Source: Hyphomicrobiales bacterium 4NK60-0047b (GTDB lineage: Bacteria; Pseudomonadota; Alphaproteobacteria; Rhizobiales; HXMU1428-3). Taken from it: 64,000 nucleotides of DNA. The stretch is taken from NCBI GenBank assembly GCA_040367435.1, contig BAABWY010000003.1, positions 310,001 through 374,000 of the forward strand, given 5' to 3'. How positions within the stretch are numbered: position 1 is the first letter of the stretch; every line of letters begins with the position of its first letter. The position numbers were made by a program, and so were the translations under genes. Of this stretch, positions 8,465-17,241 are shown in pieces. The notes under the pieces were generated by a model. The model saw only the letters and a list, made by a program, of their open reading frames with translations. It searched no databases and was not told the DNA's origin.

Positions 8465-9385
8465 ATGAACTCTCCCTATTTACATATTGATCATGTCACT
8501 ATGAATTTCCCAACACCTACGGGCGAATTCTGTGCCCTGGACGATGTTAATTTTGTCATCAATAAAGGTGAGTATATTTCCATCATTGGTCATTCTGGCT
8601 GCGGAAAATCAACTGTTCTCAATATCGTTGCAGGGCTTTTGGAAGCCAGCCAGGGTGGTATTGTGCTTGAAAACAAACAGATTAATGGGCCTGGGCCTGA
8701 ACGCGCTGTTGTTTTTCAAAACCATTCTTTAATGCCGTGGCTCTCTGTTTATGAAAATGTGGCGATTGCTGTTCGCCGGGTTTTCAAGGGTAAGAAAACC
8801 AAAAAAGAAATGAATGAATGGATTTTGCATAACCTCAATCTTGTTCATATGGACCATGCGCTTGATAAATTACCGTCTGAAATTTCTGGTGGTATGAAAC
8901 AACGTGTTGGTATTGCCCGCGCCCTTGCTATGGAGCCGAAGGTCCTTTTAATGGATGAGCCATTTGGTGCGCTTGATGCGTTAACACGTTCTCATATGCA
9001 GGAGAGCCTTATGGATATTCAGGAAAAGCTGAATAATACTATTGTAATGATCACTCATGATGTTGATGAAGCTGTTTTGCTCTCTGATAAAATTATTATG
9101 ATGAGCAATGGGCCAGCAGCTGACATTGGGCAAGTTCTTGAGATTGACCTGCCACGCCCACGTAATCGTGTGCGCCTTGCGAATAACCCAACTTACAATC
9201 ATTATCGCCAAGAAGTTCTCAGCTTCCTCTATGAGCGCCAAGCAAATCCACTATCTGAAAAAAGTGAGGAGGTGCCGACAAAAAAGCTCACTGAAGATGA
9301 AGAATTAGTTGCGACAGAGGAGGAAAAGTCAGCTGACAATGTGACACAGCTCTCCCCCCTTGATAATTCTGGAAAGGCTGCTTAA
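8465..9385 (+). CDS. nrtD: Nitrate ABC transporter, ATP-binding protein
   Basis: A 306-residue ATPase with Walker A GHSGCGKST, Q-loop VVFQNHSLMPWLSVYENV, signature SGGMKQRVGIARAL, Walker B VLLMDEPFGALDAL and switch His in MITHDVDEA. It lacks the C-terminal binding-protein domain of cyanobacterial NrtC, so it is NrtD-like and presumably forms a homodimer under NrtB. The last 45 residues are an acidic, low-complexity tail not needed for the ATPase fold. It is the last gene of the operon and is followed by a strong terminator. Confidence 0.9.
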   Translation: MNSPYLHIDHVTMNFPTPTGEFCALDDVNFVINKGEYISIIGHSGCGKSTVLNIVAGLLEASQGGIVLENKQINGPGPERAVVFQNHSLMPWLSVYENVAIAVRRVFKGKKTKKEMNEWILHNLNLVHMDHALDKLPSEISGGMKQRVGIARALAMEPKVLLMDEPFGALDALTRSHMQESLMDIQEKLNNTIVMITHDVDEAVLLSDKIIMMSNGPAADIGQVLEIDLPRPRNRVRLANNPTYNHYRQEVLSFLYERQANPLSEKSEEVPTKKLTEDEELVATEEEKSADNVTQLSPLDNSGKAA

Positions 9386-9400
9386 ACTTACCTTTCATTT

Positions 9401-9448
9401 ACCCGCTCATTCATTTTCCTTCCCTTATGAATGAGCGGGTTTTTTATT
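9401..9448. terminator. Bidirectional terminator after nrtD
   Basis: A perfect 14-bp stem (arms at 9401-9414 and 9427-9440) with a 12-nt loop is followed directly by TTTTTTATTTT. It ends nrtABD and also lies downstream of cysG on the other strand. Confidence 0.9.
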
Positions 9449-9550
9449 TTAACAAACTAGTTTGAATTAAGCTTAAGTCAGCATTTCTAAAGCCCATGCA
9501 ATACAACTAACTTATTGATATACTTACATTCATTATTGAACACATAAAGC

Positions 9551-10975
9551 TTAATCATCTTCCCCCACACTTACAATTTCTCTACTACTTTCATCAATTG
9601 ATACCATTTGTCGCTCAACTGAAATCAGGATGATTGCCGGGTTTGAGATGCTATTATGTTTGATTTCCTGGCTTAGTCTTCCAAGCGTACTTGTGAACGT
9701 TCGGCTACCTTCCTTGCATCCATTTTCAATGATTGAAATTTTAGATTTTGGGCTTGCCCCAACTGCCAATAAATTCGCCTGTATTTTGGGAGCCATTTTT
9801 ACGCCCATATAAAGAACAAGCATCACTCCTTTGGTAGCAAAGGAGGCCCATTTGTAAGGAGTTAGCCCTTCTGCGCTGTGCCCGGTCAAATAAATTAATG
9901 CACGGGTATCTTTTCGGATGGTGAGCGGTAAGTTTGCTTCTGCTGCGCAAGCATTTGCCGCGGTTATACCAGGAATGATTTCAAATTCTATACCGGCTTC
10001 CTTCATAGCGTCCATCTCTTCTCCAGCTCTGCCGAAAATTAATGGATCACCGCATTTCAACCTGACAACTCTTAAGCCTTTATTGGCTTCGTTTAAAATA
10101 TGATCGTTAATTTCGTCTTGTGAAGTGCATTTTTCGCCTGGCGTTTTACCAACAAATATACGTCTTGCATCACGCCTTATGATTTCAAGAACTGTTGGGT
10201 CTATTAACCGGTCATATATAACAACATCTGCTGATTGCAAGGCTCTTGCGGCTCTAAAGGTGAGAAGATCACTTGGGCCTGGGCCAGCGCCAACTAAAGA
10301 GACAAAACCTTTGGAGGTTTCTTTAGGTGCGCCTAGTTTCGCCGTATCAGTTGTTTCACACTTCTGGCTTAAATCATCCAATGCGTTTTGATAAATGGTC
10401 GCAGAGGTTGCGCCAGCAAATACATCCTTGAATAAATGATCCCAAAAATTTCTGCGCTGTTCGAAACTGGTGTATTTTTTAGCAACCAAGTGCCGAAGGC
10501 TTTGCGCTTTTTTTGCTATATTGCCGATGTCTGTTGAAAGAAGTGCTTCAATTTTTGTTTTTATCATCCGAGCCAGGACTGGTGCCGTTCCTTCAGAACC
10601 AATGGCAACAGTGATTGGAGCTCGGTCTACAATGGCCGGAGTAATGAAATTACAAAGGTCGGGAGCATCGACCACATTTAACGGTGTTTTTAGGCGATAT
10701 GCAATTTGTGCAATTTTTTCATTTTCGTCTTCATCCGATGCCGCATAGATCAGGCTGAATGGCTCTAAGTTTTCTTCGGATGGTTCTTCTCTTTGCCACT
10801 TAATAAGATTGTTTTTATAACTATCTTCTAACTCCGCATTAAGGCTTGTCGCAAACACTGTGATTTCAGCGGGTGTTTTCTTCAACAACCTTAATTTTTG
10901 CGCCGCTTCTTCCCCGCCACCGATGATGGCAACGCTTGTGTTTTGCATATCATAATAAATGGGAAAGTAACGCAT
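9551..10975 (-). CDS. cysG: Siroheme synthase (fused CysG)
   Basis: A 474-residue trifunctional enzyme. The N-terminal domain (about 1-150; MRYFPIYYDMQNTSVAIIGGGEEAA) is the NAD-dependent precorrin-2 dehydrogenase/ferrochelatase. The C-terminal domain (about 220-460; VSLVGAGPGPSDLLTFRAARALQSADVVIYDRLI, LKCGDPLIFGRAGEE) is the SAM-dependent uroporphyrinogen III methyltransferase. The start at 10975 matches the family N-terminus; an upstream start at 11035 would overlap nasA and add about 20 atypical residues. It makes the siroheme that NirB needs, which explains its place at the end of the nirBD-nasA operon. Confidence 0.92.
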   Translation of the reverse strand: MRYFPIYYDMQNTSVAIIGGGEEAAQKLRLLKKTPAEITVFATSLNAELEDSYKNNLIKWQREEPSEENLEPFSLIYAASDEDENEKIAQIAYRLKTPLNVVDAPDLCNFITPAIVDRAPITVAIGSEGTAPVLARMIKTKIEALLSTDIGNIAKKAQSLRHLVAKKYTSFEQRRNFWDHLFKDVFAGATSATIYQNALDDLSQKCETTDTAKLGAPKETSKGFVSLVGAGPGPSDLLTFRAARALQSADVVIYDRLIDPTVLEIIRRDARRIFVGKTPGEKCTSQDEINDHILNEANKGLRVVRLKCGDPLIFGRAGEEMDAMKEAGIEFEIIPGITAANACAAEANLPLTIRKDTRALIYLTGHSAEGLTPYKWASFATKGVMLVLYMGVKMAPKIQANLLAVGASPKSKISIIENGCKEGSRTFTSTLGRLSQEIKHNSISNPAIILISVERQMVSIDESSREIVSVGEDD

Positions 10976-11000
10976 ATGTTTTCTTATCTGCAACAAACTT

Positions 11001-13757
11001 TTATTCAGCTGCAACCTTTTGCTTGCTTGTTTCAATCATTTTTGCGAGCTCAGTTTTGCATGAACCGCAATTGGTTCCTGCATTGAGTTTTTTGCCTATG
11101 GCTTTTACTGTTGTGCAATTGTGATTTTCAATAGCGTCTCTAATTTCGTTCACCCCAACGTTAAAACAACTGCATATAATTGCCCCTTTATCTGGAGCAT
11201 CTTTTGATGGTCTTCCGGTGAGAACTGAGAATTTATCCTGTGTTGTAATGAATTCTCTTGATAGAAGATCTTTCATAAAAACGCGTGAGGCATTAATTGG
11301 GGATGGACCGATAAAGAGCACTCCCTTTAGCTCAGCTTCGTTGAAGTAGGCCCGCTTAACATGACCAACTTGCGGATCGATAAACTCAAAGGGTTCGTCT
11401 TCTTTTGATATATCAAAGCCTAGCAGTGCGCTTAATAATGTTTGATCCGCATTGATCAAATCATCACCGGCGCATTCAATCGCCCAGCCTGCATCGATTG
11501 GCATGAGCGCCCAATAATCTTGTTTTGGGTTTGAAGACAGCTCTCTTAATTTTTTAATGTTTGGCTTTTCTTGAGAGATGAAAAGACCATAAGAACTTGG
11601 GCTTAATGCTTCTATTGAACAGGGAGTAAATTTGCTCTCTGGCTGCCCTGAAAAGGGGTCGACATTCTTAGCAACAAGCGCATCAATACGGGCGCTTGAT
11701 GCGAATTGATCTGTCCAATGTAGAGGAGAGAATATTGTGCCAAGTGTTTGTGCATCAGTTATCCGCGCCCGCAAAAGGGCTGTGCCCTGCTCACTCTTCA
11801 GCTCTACGATAGCCGCATCTTCAATATTGTATTTATTAGCGTCTTCTTTACAAAGTTCGACGAAAGGTTCTCCGATGTGGCGCATCAATCTTGGCGTTTT
11901 GGCTGTTCTTGTCATGGTGTGCCATTGATCTCGAATACGGCCAGTATTTAAGATGAGCGGATAGTCTATGGATGTTTTTGAACTTGCCTCTTTGTAGGGC
12001 GTTGGGACTAATTTTGCTTTTTTACTTTCAGTGAAGAAGCCGCCTTCAGCGAATAAGCGCTCTTGCCCGACGACCTTACCAATTTCATTTTTTATGCAGG
12101 GCCATTGTACTGGCTCCAACTCATCATATCCCTCACTGGTCAAATCTTTCAAAGGGCCGATATTGAAATCCCTACTATTAAAACCTGCTGATTGATCATT
12201 TTCAAATTCAGAGAGTGCGGCATGCTCGCAAAAAACATCTTTAGCACTTTGAAAATTGAATAAATCTTCAAAGCCCATTCGTTTGGCAACTTCGCAAATT
12301 TGCCACCAATCTGCTTTGGCTTCACCCGGTGCTGATAGAAAGGCACGTTGACGTGAGATTCTGCGCTCGGAATTTGTTACTGTTCCTGACTTCTCTCCCC
12401 AACCTAGCGTTGGGAGCAGAATATCAGCGCATTCAGCTGTGTCAGTATTTTGCGTGACATCAGATACAATAACTAACGGGCAGCGTTTTAAGGCTTCTCT
12501 CACCATATCTGCATCTGGAAGGCTATCCACCGGGTTGGTTGCCATAATCCAAATGGCTTTGATTTTCCCGGCTTTAACAGCCTCAAAAAGCTCAACTGCA
12601 TTTAGACCCGACTTTGAAGGGACTTCGTTTACGCCCCAAAACCTTTGAACAATGTCTCTATGGTTTTCATTTTTTAATTCCATGTGAGCGGCAAGTTGAT
12701 TAGCTAAACCGCCAACCTCGCGGCCGCCCATAGCATTGGGTTGACCGGTTAAAGAAAAGGGTCCACAGCCTTCTTTGCCGATGCGTCCTGTACTTAGGTG
12801 ACAATTTAAAATGGCGTTGACTTTATCTGTGCCGTTTGAGGATTGATTTACGCCCTGACTATAGAGGGTCATGACCTTTTCTGTGTTTGCAAAGGTTTCA
12901 TAGAATTCAGTGATTTCAGATTTTGTTAGTCCGGTAATCTTAGCGATTTCATCCAGGCTCAATGAAAAAGCAGCGTCTTTCGTGCTCGCTTCACCCTCTA
13001 GATTTGCTTCTATATAGTCTTCATCAACAATGTCTTGGCTATATAAATGTGCCAAGAGACCATTGAACAATGCAACGTCTGTCCCTGGGTTTAAACCAAG
13101 ATGAACATCACTTGCACTCGCCGTGGTGGTTCGTCTTGGGTCAATGCAAATGAGTTTTAAATCTCTTTTTTGTTTTTCAGCTTCAATGCGCTGAAAAAGA
13201 ATAGGATGACACCAGGTCAGGTTTGAGCCAACAAGAATGATGACATCAGCTTTTTCCAGATCGTCATAGGAATTTGGGACTGTATCTGTGCCAAACGCAC
13301 GCTTGTGACCGGCCACAGAAGAGGACATGCACAACCGTGAATTCGTATCTATATTGGCGGTTCCTATGGCGCCTTTCATGAATTTATTGGCGACGTAATA
13401 ATCTTCTGTCAGAAACTGACCAGAAACATACATAGCAACGGAGCCTGGGCCCTCTTCCTTGATGAGAGATGAGAACTGGTCAGCAATTGTTTCCAGCGCT
13501 TTTTCCCAGCTCACTTCATCGTCTTTAATTTTTGGCACAAGGAGACGGTCGTCCAGAGATAACGTTTCACCTAAAGATGACCCCTTTGAACAAAGCCGCC
13601 CGAAATTTGCAGGGTGATTTTCATCCCCTTTAATTTCAACTGTCCCATCTGGCATTGGTTTTGCCAAAACACCACAGCCAACACCACAATAGGGACAAGT
13701 TGTCTTAATTGTTTTGGAGAGTTCCTCTGTTAAGCGGTCCACCTCTGCCTCATTCAT
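11001..13757 (-). CDS. nasA: Assimilatory nitrate reductase, catalytic subunit
   Basis: A 918-residue molybdopterin enzyme of the NasA/NapA/formate dehydrogenase superfamily. The N-terminal [4Fe-4S] ligands are in TCPYCGVGCGV with the fourth Cys in GRLCSKG. Long Mo-bis-MGD domains follow, including VGSNLTWCHPILFQRIE and ATNPVDSLPDADMV. There is no Tat signal, so the enzyme is cytoplasmic and assimilatory. A C-terminal BFD-like [2Fe-2S] domain (about 855-905: ICSCFNVGV and NCGSCKTEL) is characteristic of NasA with an added electron-transfer module. It reduces nitrate to nitrite for NirBD. The reductant is probably NAD(P)H via NirB or ferredoxin/flavodoxin; no separate NasC is present here. Confidence 0.93.
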   Translation of the reverse strand: MNEAEVDRLTEELSKTIKTTCPYCGVGCGVLAKPMPDGTVEIKGDENHPANFGRLCSKGSSLGETLSLDDRLLVPKIKDDEVSWEKALETIADQFSSLIKEEGPGSVAMYVSGQFLTEDYYVANKFMKGAIGTANIDTNSRLCMSSSVAGHKRAFGTDTVPNSYDDLEKADVIILVGSNLTWCHPILFQRIEAEKQKRDLKLICIDPRRTTTASASDVHLGLNPGTDVALFNGLLAHLYSQDIVDEDYIEANLEGEASTKDAAFSLSLDEIAKITGLTKSEITEFYETFANTEKVMTLYSQGVNQSSNGTDKVNAILNCHLSTGRIGKEGCGPFSLTGQPNAMGGREVGGLANQLAAHMELKNENHRDIVQRFWGVNEVPSKSGLNAVELFEAVKAGKIKAIWIMATNPVDSLPDADMVREALKRCPLVIVSDVTQNTDTAECADILLPTLGWGEKSGTVTNSERRISRQRAFLSAPGEAKADWWQICEVAKRMGFEDLFNFQSAKDVFCEHAALSEFENDQSAGFNSRDFNIGPLKDLTSEGYDELEPVQWPCIKNEIGKVVGQERLFAEGGFFTESKKAKLVPTPYKEASSKTSIDYPLILNTGRIRDQWHTMTRTAKTPRLMRHIGEPFVELCKEDANKYNIEDAAIVELKSEQGTALLRARITDAQTLGTIFSPLHWTDQFASSARIDALVAKNVDPFSGQPESKFTPCSIEALSPSSYGLFISQEKPNIKKLRELSSNPKQDYWALMPIDAGWAIECAGDDLINADQTLLSALLGFDISKEDEPFEFIDPQVGHVKRAYFNEAELKGVLFIGPSPINASRVFMKDLLSREFITTQDKFSVLTGRPSKDAPDKGAIICSCFNVGVNEIRDAIENHNCTTVKAIGKKLNAGTNCGSCKTELAKMIETSKQKVAAE

Positions 13758-13762
13758 ACTGG

Positions 13763-14104
13763 TTATGCTGCCTCTTTTTTCACAGGGACAAGATCTAGGT
13801 AAACTTTGCCATCTTCTTTTTTAACGTCGAAGCTCTTCACGCACATAGGTTCTGGGCCAAGGGCTTCACCGTTCACTAGATTAATGACTAGGTTATGAAG
13901 AGGACATGTCACTTGTGCGCCATGAACAATACCTTCACTTAGAGCTCCACCTAAGTGAGGGCATTTATCTTCTATTGCGTAGACATCATCTGTATGTGTG
14001 CGGAAAATGGCTATTTTGATTTCGTCTGTGACGACAACGCGGCATCCCCGCTCGGGGATTTCGCTTAATTGGCAGAGCTCTACCCAGTTGTTTTCTTTTG
14101 TCAT
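13763..14104 (-). CDS. nirD: Nitrite reductase small subunit
   Basis: A 113-residue Rieske-fold protein. It has CPHLGG and, after the usual gap, CPLHN, so the complete C-x-H...C-x2-H ligand set for a [2Fe-2S] Rieske cluster is present. The start at 14104 (MTKENNWVEL) fits the family; the longer open frame would overlap nirB. It lies 16 nt after nirB and 5 nt before nasA. It pairs with NirB in NAD(P)H-dependent reduction of nitrite to ammonium. Confidence 0.92.
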   Translation of the reverse strand: MTKENNWVELCQLSEIPERGCRVVVTDEIKIAIFRTHTDDVYAIEDKCPHLGGALSEGIVHGAQVTCPLHNLVINLVNGEALGPEPMCVKSFDVKKEDGKVYLDLVPVKKEAA

Positions 14105-14120
14105 TATTGTGCCGTCTCCA

Positions 14121-16568
14121 TTATTGCGCAGCCTCAAGTGGGATTGGTTTAATTGGAGCAAATTCATGAGCATCCTTGCCGTCTACAAATTCTTTCCAGG
14201 GATCGATTTGCAGGAATTGTTGAGCATGATAGAAGCGCTTAGAAAGCGTCTTTCTTTGCTCTTCATCGTCTACAATTACCTCTCTAACTCGATCAAAGCC
14301 AACACGTTTGGCCCATTTATAGATCCGCTCCAGATAGTAACCTTCCTCACGATAAAGCTGAATGAGAGCTGTTGTATACTCCATGACTTCATCTTCTGTT
14401 GTAACATTGCAGAGAATTTCTGTGCCTTTAATATCAAGGCCTGCTGCGCCGCCAAAATGAAGCTCATAACCGCTATCAACACAGATGACGCCAACATCTT
14501 TACAGGTTGCTTCAGAGCAATTTCGAGGACAACCAGACACCGCAAGTTTCACTTTTGCGGGCGTCCAAGAGCCCCAGAGAGTTCTCTCTAATTTAATGCC
14601 AAGACCGGTTGAATCTTGTGTACCGAAGCGGCACCAGTCTTTACCAACACAGGTTTTAACTGTTCTTAAGCCTTTGGCATAAGCGTGACCTGAAATCATG
14701 CCTGCATTATTCAGATCTGCCCAGACATCTGTTAAGTCTTCTTTTTTAACGCCAAGCAAATCAATACGTTGGCCACCAGTTACTTTTACTGTTGGAATTT
14801 TGTATTTATCTGCAACGTCAGCAATGGCGCGTAATTCTTCAGGTGAAGTAATGCCACCCCACATACGTGGCACCACTGAATATGTGCCATCTTTTTGAAT
14901 ATTGGCGTGAAGCCGCTCGTTCACGAAACGAGATTGATTGTCATCAACATATTCACCAGGCCATGTTGAAAGCAGGTAATAGTTGAGAGCTGGTCTACAT
15001 TTTGCGCAACCGCAAGATGTTTCCCATTCTAGTTCCTGCATAACAGCTGGGATTGATTTTAATTCTTTTGCCACAATCAAGCGGCGCACATCACCATGTT
15101 CTAATGGTGTGCACGGACACATTGGTTTTGGTGCATTTGGATTAAAGCTATCTCCCAAAGACAGTGAGAGCAATTGCTCAACCAGGTTGGTACACGTTCC
15201 GCAAGAGGCTGAAGCTTTTGTGTGCACTCTGACATCATCAACAGAGCTTAAGCCTTTCTCTTTGATAGCTGAAACGATTTTACCTTTGCATACGCCGTTA
15301 CAACCGCAAATCTCTGCCTCATCAGGCAAGGCTGCAACGGCCGCCATAGGGTCCAGGGGGGGCCCTCCTTGAAAATTCTGGCCAAAGATAACTGTCTCTC
15401 TCATTTCTGAGATGTCAGTTCCTTCTCGTAGCAATTGAGTGAACCATGTACTATCACCTGTTTCACCGTACAGAACCGCGCCTACAAGCTTATTGTCTTC
15501 GAGGATGAGACGTTTGTAGATGCCGCCGGCTGCATCTCTAAGGATGATGCCTTCACGGCCTTCATCTTCAGCAAAATCACCGATGGAGAAAAGATCAATT
15601 CCTGTAACTTTCAACTTGGTTGACGTGACAGAGCCAGTATATTTGGCACTCATATCGCCATCAAGATTTGCTGCGATGACCTTTGCCATTTCATAAAGAG
15701 GGGCGACAAGTCCATAACATTCAGAGCCGTGCTCTACACATTCACCAACAGTTAGAATATCTGGATCAGACGTTTGCAGATGGTCTGAAGCCAGAATACC
15801 TCTATTCACCATTAGACCAGCTTCAGCTGCTAGCTTTACTTCAGGGCGGATGCCAACTGCCATTACAACTAAGTCGGCTTCTAGCTCACGGCCATCATCA
15901 AGACGTATCGCCTCGACATGTTCATCGCCTATAATTTTTTCAGTATTGGCTCTGGTGATAACTTTGATACCGCGTTGCTCAATTTCTTTTTCAAGCAAGT
16001 AGGCGGCGGCACTATCAAGCTGGCGCTCCATTAAAGTTGGCATCAAATGCAGCACAGTCACATCCATACCCTGCATTTGAAGCCCTGCAGCGGCCTCCAA
16101 GCCTAATAGACCGCCACCAATCACGATTGCTTTTCCGCCTCGATTGGCGGCCTCTTGCATGAGGTCTACATCATCTAAGTCTCTAAAGCTGACAACACCT
16201 TTAAGCTTGTGTCCAACAACTGGAATAATAAAGGGGTATGAGCCCGTTGCTATGAGAAGTTTGTCATAGGAGGTTTCATTGCCATCATCATCGATGACTT
16301 TTTTGTTCTCTCGATCAATTTTTGAGATATTTACGCCGGTTCTTAAATCGACATTATTCGTTTTGTACCACTCTTCATCATGAATGATGATTTCTTCGTA
16401 TTTCTTTTCTCCTGACAAGACAGGAGACAGCATCATCCGATTGTAGTTAACGCGTGGCTCTTTGCCAAAAATTGTCACGTCATAATCTGTGTTTCCGCGA
16501 TCAAACAGCTCTTCGAGCATATGTCCGGCGGCCATACCATTGCCTATGACAACGAGCTTCTTTTTCAA
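14121..16568 (-). CDS. nirB: Nitrite reductase large subunit, NAD(P)H-dependent
   Basis: An 815-residue cytoplasmic nitrite reductase. Order of domains: FAD/NAD-binding oxidoreductase (1 to about 380; KLVVIGNGMAAGH, AIVIGGGLLGLEAA), BFD-like [2Fe-2S] region (about 415-530; ICGCNGVCKG, CGTCTNL, CGCAKC) and the siroheme/[4Fe-4S] nitrite reductase domain (about 550-790). The last has cluster ligands in CVGKDWC and SGCPRNCSEATC. The initiation codon is TTG, preceded by GGAG at 7 nt; the Rossmann strand starts at residue 4, so no later ATG is acceptable. It is the first gene of the nirB-nirD-nasA-cysG operon and reduces nitrite by six electrons to ammonium. Confidence 0.95.
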   Translation of the reverse strand: MKKKLVVIGNGMAAGHMLEELFDRGNTDYDVTIFGKEPRVNYNRMMLSPVLSGEKKYEEIIIHDEEWYKTNNVDLRTGVNISKIDRENKKVIDDDGNETSYDKLLIATGSYPFIIPVVGHKLKGVVSFRDLDDVDLMQEAANRGGKAIVIGGGLLGLEAAAGLQMQGMDVTVLHLMPTLMERQLDSAAAYLLEKEIEQRGIKVITRANTEKIIGDEHVEAIRLDDGRELEADLVVMAVGIRPEVKLAAEAGLMVNRGILASDHLQTSDPDILTVGECVEHGSECYGLVAPLYEMAKVIAANLDGDMSAKYTGSVTSTKLKVTGIDLFSIGDFAEDEGREGIILRDAAGGIYKRLILEDNKLVGAVLYGETGDSTWFTQLLREGTDISEMRETVIFGQNFQGGPPLDPMAAVAALPDEAEICGCNGVCKGKIVSAIKEKGLSSVDDVRVHTKASASCGTCTNLVEQLLSLSLGDSFNPNAPKPMCPCTPLEHGDVRRLIVAKELKSIPAVMQELEWETSCGCAKCRPALNYYLLSTWPGEYVDDNQSRFVNERLHANIQKDGTYSVVPRMWGGITSPEELRAIADVADKYKIPTVKVTGGQRIDLLGVKKEDLTDVWADLNNAGMISGHAYAKGLRTVKTCVGKDWCRFGTQDSTGLGIKLERTLWGSWTPAKVKLAVSGCPRNCSEATCKDVGVICVDSGYELHFGGAAGLDIKGTEILCNVTTEDEVMEYTTALIQLYREEGYYLERIYKWAKRVGFDRVREVIVDDEEQRKTLSKRFYHAQQFLQIDPWKEFVDGKDAHEFAPIKPIPLEAAQ

Positions 16569-16648
16569 AAGATTTCTCCAAAATTGAATTTATTAATTCC
16601 GCAGCTAAACCGAACCTGGGGAGAGGAACAGTTTACGTTTTATTAATT

Positions 16649-16665
16649 TACAATTTCCGTGCCAG
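16649..16665 (-). promoter_or_regulatory. Candidate sigma-54 promoter of nirBD-nasA-cysG
   Basis: On the minus strand CTGGCACGGAAATTGTA matches the sigma-54 consensus with a perfect TGGCACG at -24 and correct spacing. The -12 dinucleotide is GT rather than GC. Transcription would start near 16638, 70 nt before nirB. Confidence 0.5.
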
Positions 16666-17077
16666 AATTCACCAAAGCCTAAACATAAGCATAAAGCATT
16701 GAAATAAATGCCTTTTTTATCCTTTTGCCGAACATGCAGGTCCATGCTTTCAAATTAGGCATAGGTTAAATATTGTGCAGCTCATTGTTTATAATTTATG
16801 CAAAATATTCTACTGCCTGAATTTTGCGCAGTTAGTAAGCTTCTTTATTTATCAATACAGTCCTTAGAACCGCAGTAACGTGATTAAAAAAAGAGCATGC
16901 GTATTGTCGTCTGATTATTGTCTTTTGATTGGACAACACTTCACTCTGATAGCGACTTAATTATTTACTTCCCTGTCTTTTGATAAAAGAAACCTCTATT
17001 TGCTCCATTAATTGACAGTCAGCTCATCCCTTCCAAAACGACACTCTGTCTTCTGCTTATAGGAATATTTTGATTAT

Positions 17078-17125
17078 TGATCGGAAAACGCTCATAATAA
17101 AATGTCTCTGAGCGAAAACCGCTCA
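17078..17125 (+). promoter_or_regulatory. Tandem operators upstream of the kinase operon
   Basis: Two inverted repeats of the same design lie 31 bp apart centre to centre, close to three helical turns. TGATCG-GAAAA-CGCTCA (17078-17094) has one arm mismatch and TGAGCG-AAAAC-CGCTCA (17109-17125) is perfect. They sit about 55-100 bp upstream of a -24 element. The same palindrome recurs before the transporter operon at 21566, so these are likely enhancer sites for the NtrC-type regulator encoded here. Confidence 0.7.
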
Positions 17126-17175
17126 TCTTGATGGTTTAATATTTTTAAACCACTGTTTTTGTTGAATTATATTGT

Positions 17176-17192
17176 TTGGTGTAGATTTTGCG
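17176..17192 (+). promoter_or_regulatory. Sigma-54 (-24/-12) promoter of the kinase operon
   Basis: TTGGTGTAGATTTTGCG has GG and GC separated by exactly 10 nt and a canonical TTGC at -12. Transcription would begin near 17203, about 40 nt before the kinase gene. With the tandem operators upstream it indicates autoregulation. Confidence 0.65.
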
Positions 17193-17241
17193 TTTAGAGA
17201 CCTAAAATAATAAAAGCGAATTTTGGGGAAGGTAAAAACTC

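Larger units (their letters stand above)
16569..17241. promoter_or_regulatory. Divergent regulatory region nirB / kinase operon
   Basis: A 673-nt gene-free gap. The nirB-side half has the -24 element and an imperfect inverted repeat TGCAAAAT...ATTTTGCG (16799-16828). The kinase-side half has two palindromic operators (17078-17125) and a -24/-12 promoter. No small gene was recognised in between. Confidence 0.6.

Noticed and set aside
9630-15934. Several 60-130-codon plus-strand frames within nirB, nasA and cysG
   Set aside because: They lie fully inside strongly conserved minus-strand genes and show no recognisable domains.
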